DNA of 7,661 nucleotides from Globobulimina sp. (Eukaryota > Foraminifera > Rotaliida): the NCBI GenBank assembly GCA_003354225.1, contig PIVH01000133.1:1-7661 (forward strand). The letters run 5' to 3'. Numbering within the stretch: the first letter of the stretch is position 1; each line of letters opens with the position of its first letter. The position numbers were made by a program, and so were the translations under genes. Shown here piece after piece: positions 7,158 through 7,661 of this stretch. Under the pieces are notes generated by a model, which saw only the letters and a program-made list of their open reading frames with translations, was not told where the DNA came from and ran no database searches.

Positions 7158-7661
7158 ATGGCGTGTCAGAATTTTATCACAGAAAAAGATCTTAATGTTA
7201 TTGACATTGAAAGCAAATACAGCGTATTTGGATTTATTCGAGCAATTGAAAAACAATTTTCTATTCATATTATTCCACAATTGGTTTACATGCTCATTCT
7301 CTCATTTTATTACGAACATGAAGACTTTTTTGAAATTACGGGAGATCATAGCCTTGTGTTCTCGGATAAAAAAGGAATTATAAAACATATTTCTGCGCCG
7401 CTGTCATCTTATGGCAAAAAGACTATTTCATCGCTAAGTAAGTCCGTCTATTCCTGGGATATACAGATAAATAAATTGAGTGATTGGTTTTTTATGATCG
7501 GAGTTTGTTCGGGGATAGATACAAGAAAAGGTTTTGGATATGACACTGAATCAAGCAATTATTGTAACTATGCAACAGGATATAAAATATCAAAAGGTAA
7601 CAAGACAAGGTACGGCGGAAAATTTGCAGTGAATAATAGAGGTATTTCAAAATTTGTAGTG
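7158..7661 (+). CDS. SPRY-like domain protein, 3'-truncated
   Basis: The frame opens with the first ATG after an in-frame TAA (7107-7109) and stays open for 168 codons to the window end. Residues 35-60 (IHIIPQLVYMLILSFYYEHEDFFEI) form a short hydrophobic/aromatic helix-like segment, of the 'IP-x-I-x2-LI-x2-FY' type that I associate with expanded protist protein families. Residues 98-168 look like the start of a SPRY/B30.2-type beta domain: YSWDIQINKL, then FFMIGVCSG, then a loop and NYCNYATGY followed by GNKTRYGGKF. SPRY domains bind other proteins and have no enzymatic activity. A perfect GTAAGT donor-like string sits at about 7437-7442, but the frame continues sensibly through YSWDI, so it is probably not used. 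The family assignment is moderate; a virus-like or LamG-like beta-sandwich is an alternative. Confidence 0.6.
   Translation, partial: MACQNFITEKDLNVIDIESKYSVFGFIRAIEKQFSIHIIPQLVYMLILSFYYEHEDFFEITGDHSLVFSDKKGIIKHISAPLSSYGKKTISSLSKSVYSWDIQINKLSDWFFMIGVCSGIDTRKGFGYDTESSNYCNYATGYKISKGNKTRYGGKFAVNNRGISKFVV

Noticed and set aside
7437-7442. GTAAGT donor-like string in the SPRY-like gene
   Set aside because: The frame remains open and SPRY-like on both sides (SLSK then VYSWDI), so splicing here is not needed.

Overview
The window looks like a gene-dense, AT-rich nuclear genome of a protist. Evidence: short GT-AG introns (63, 68, 70 and 116 bp) split otherwise clean reading frames; start-to-start gaps between divergent genes are only 90-97 bp; and the families are eukaryotic (SET domain, ascorbate-type peroxidase, SMP-30 lactonase, type I membrane protein with a P/T/S/N-rich stalk, polytopic protein with a folate-receptor-like cysteine domain, SPRY-like protein). 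TAA, TGA and TAG all end genes, so the standard code applies. The 'PTxxPTxxP' stalk is common in stramenopiles and some other SAR-group protists, so that group is a tentative guess only.

Layout: (1) 1-666 (+), 3' part of a SET-domain protein with a basic nuclear-localisation tail. (2) 667-987, AT-rich convergent 3' region. (3) 988-2989 (-), three-exon receptor-like type I membrane protein. (4) 3166-4180 (-), two-exon class I haem peroxidase, best read as ascorbate peroxidase. (5) 4181-4277, 97-bp divergent promoter. (6) 4278-5395 (+), SMP-30/gluconolactonase-like protein with a probable mitochondrial presequence, one intron and an apparent one-base frame break near 4583. (7) 5396-5555, convergent 3' region. 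(8) 5556-7067 (-), five-pass membrane protein with a C-terminal folate-receptor-like domain. (9) 7068-7157, 90-bp divergent promoter. (10) 7158-7661 (+), start of a SPRY-like protein that runs off the window.

The most suggestive functional link is the divergent peroxidase/lactonase pair: one family uses ascorbate to remove H2O2, and the other includes the lactonase of animal ascorbate synthesis. The two surface proteins (genes 3 and 8) have architectures that may not be described. No mobile element, RNA gene, CRISPR array or viral segment was seen.
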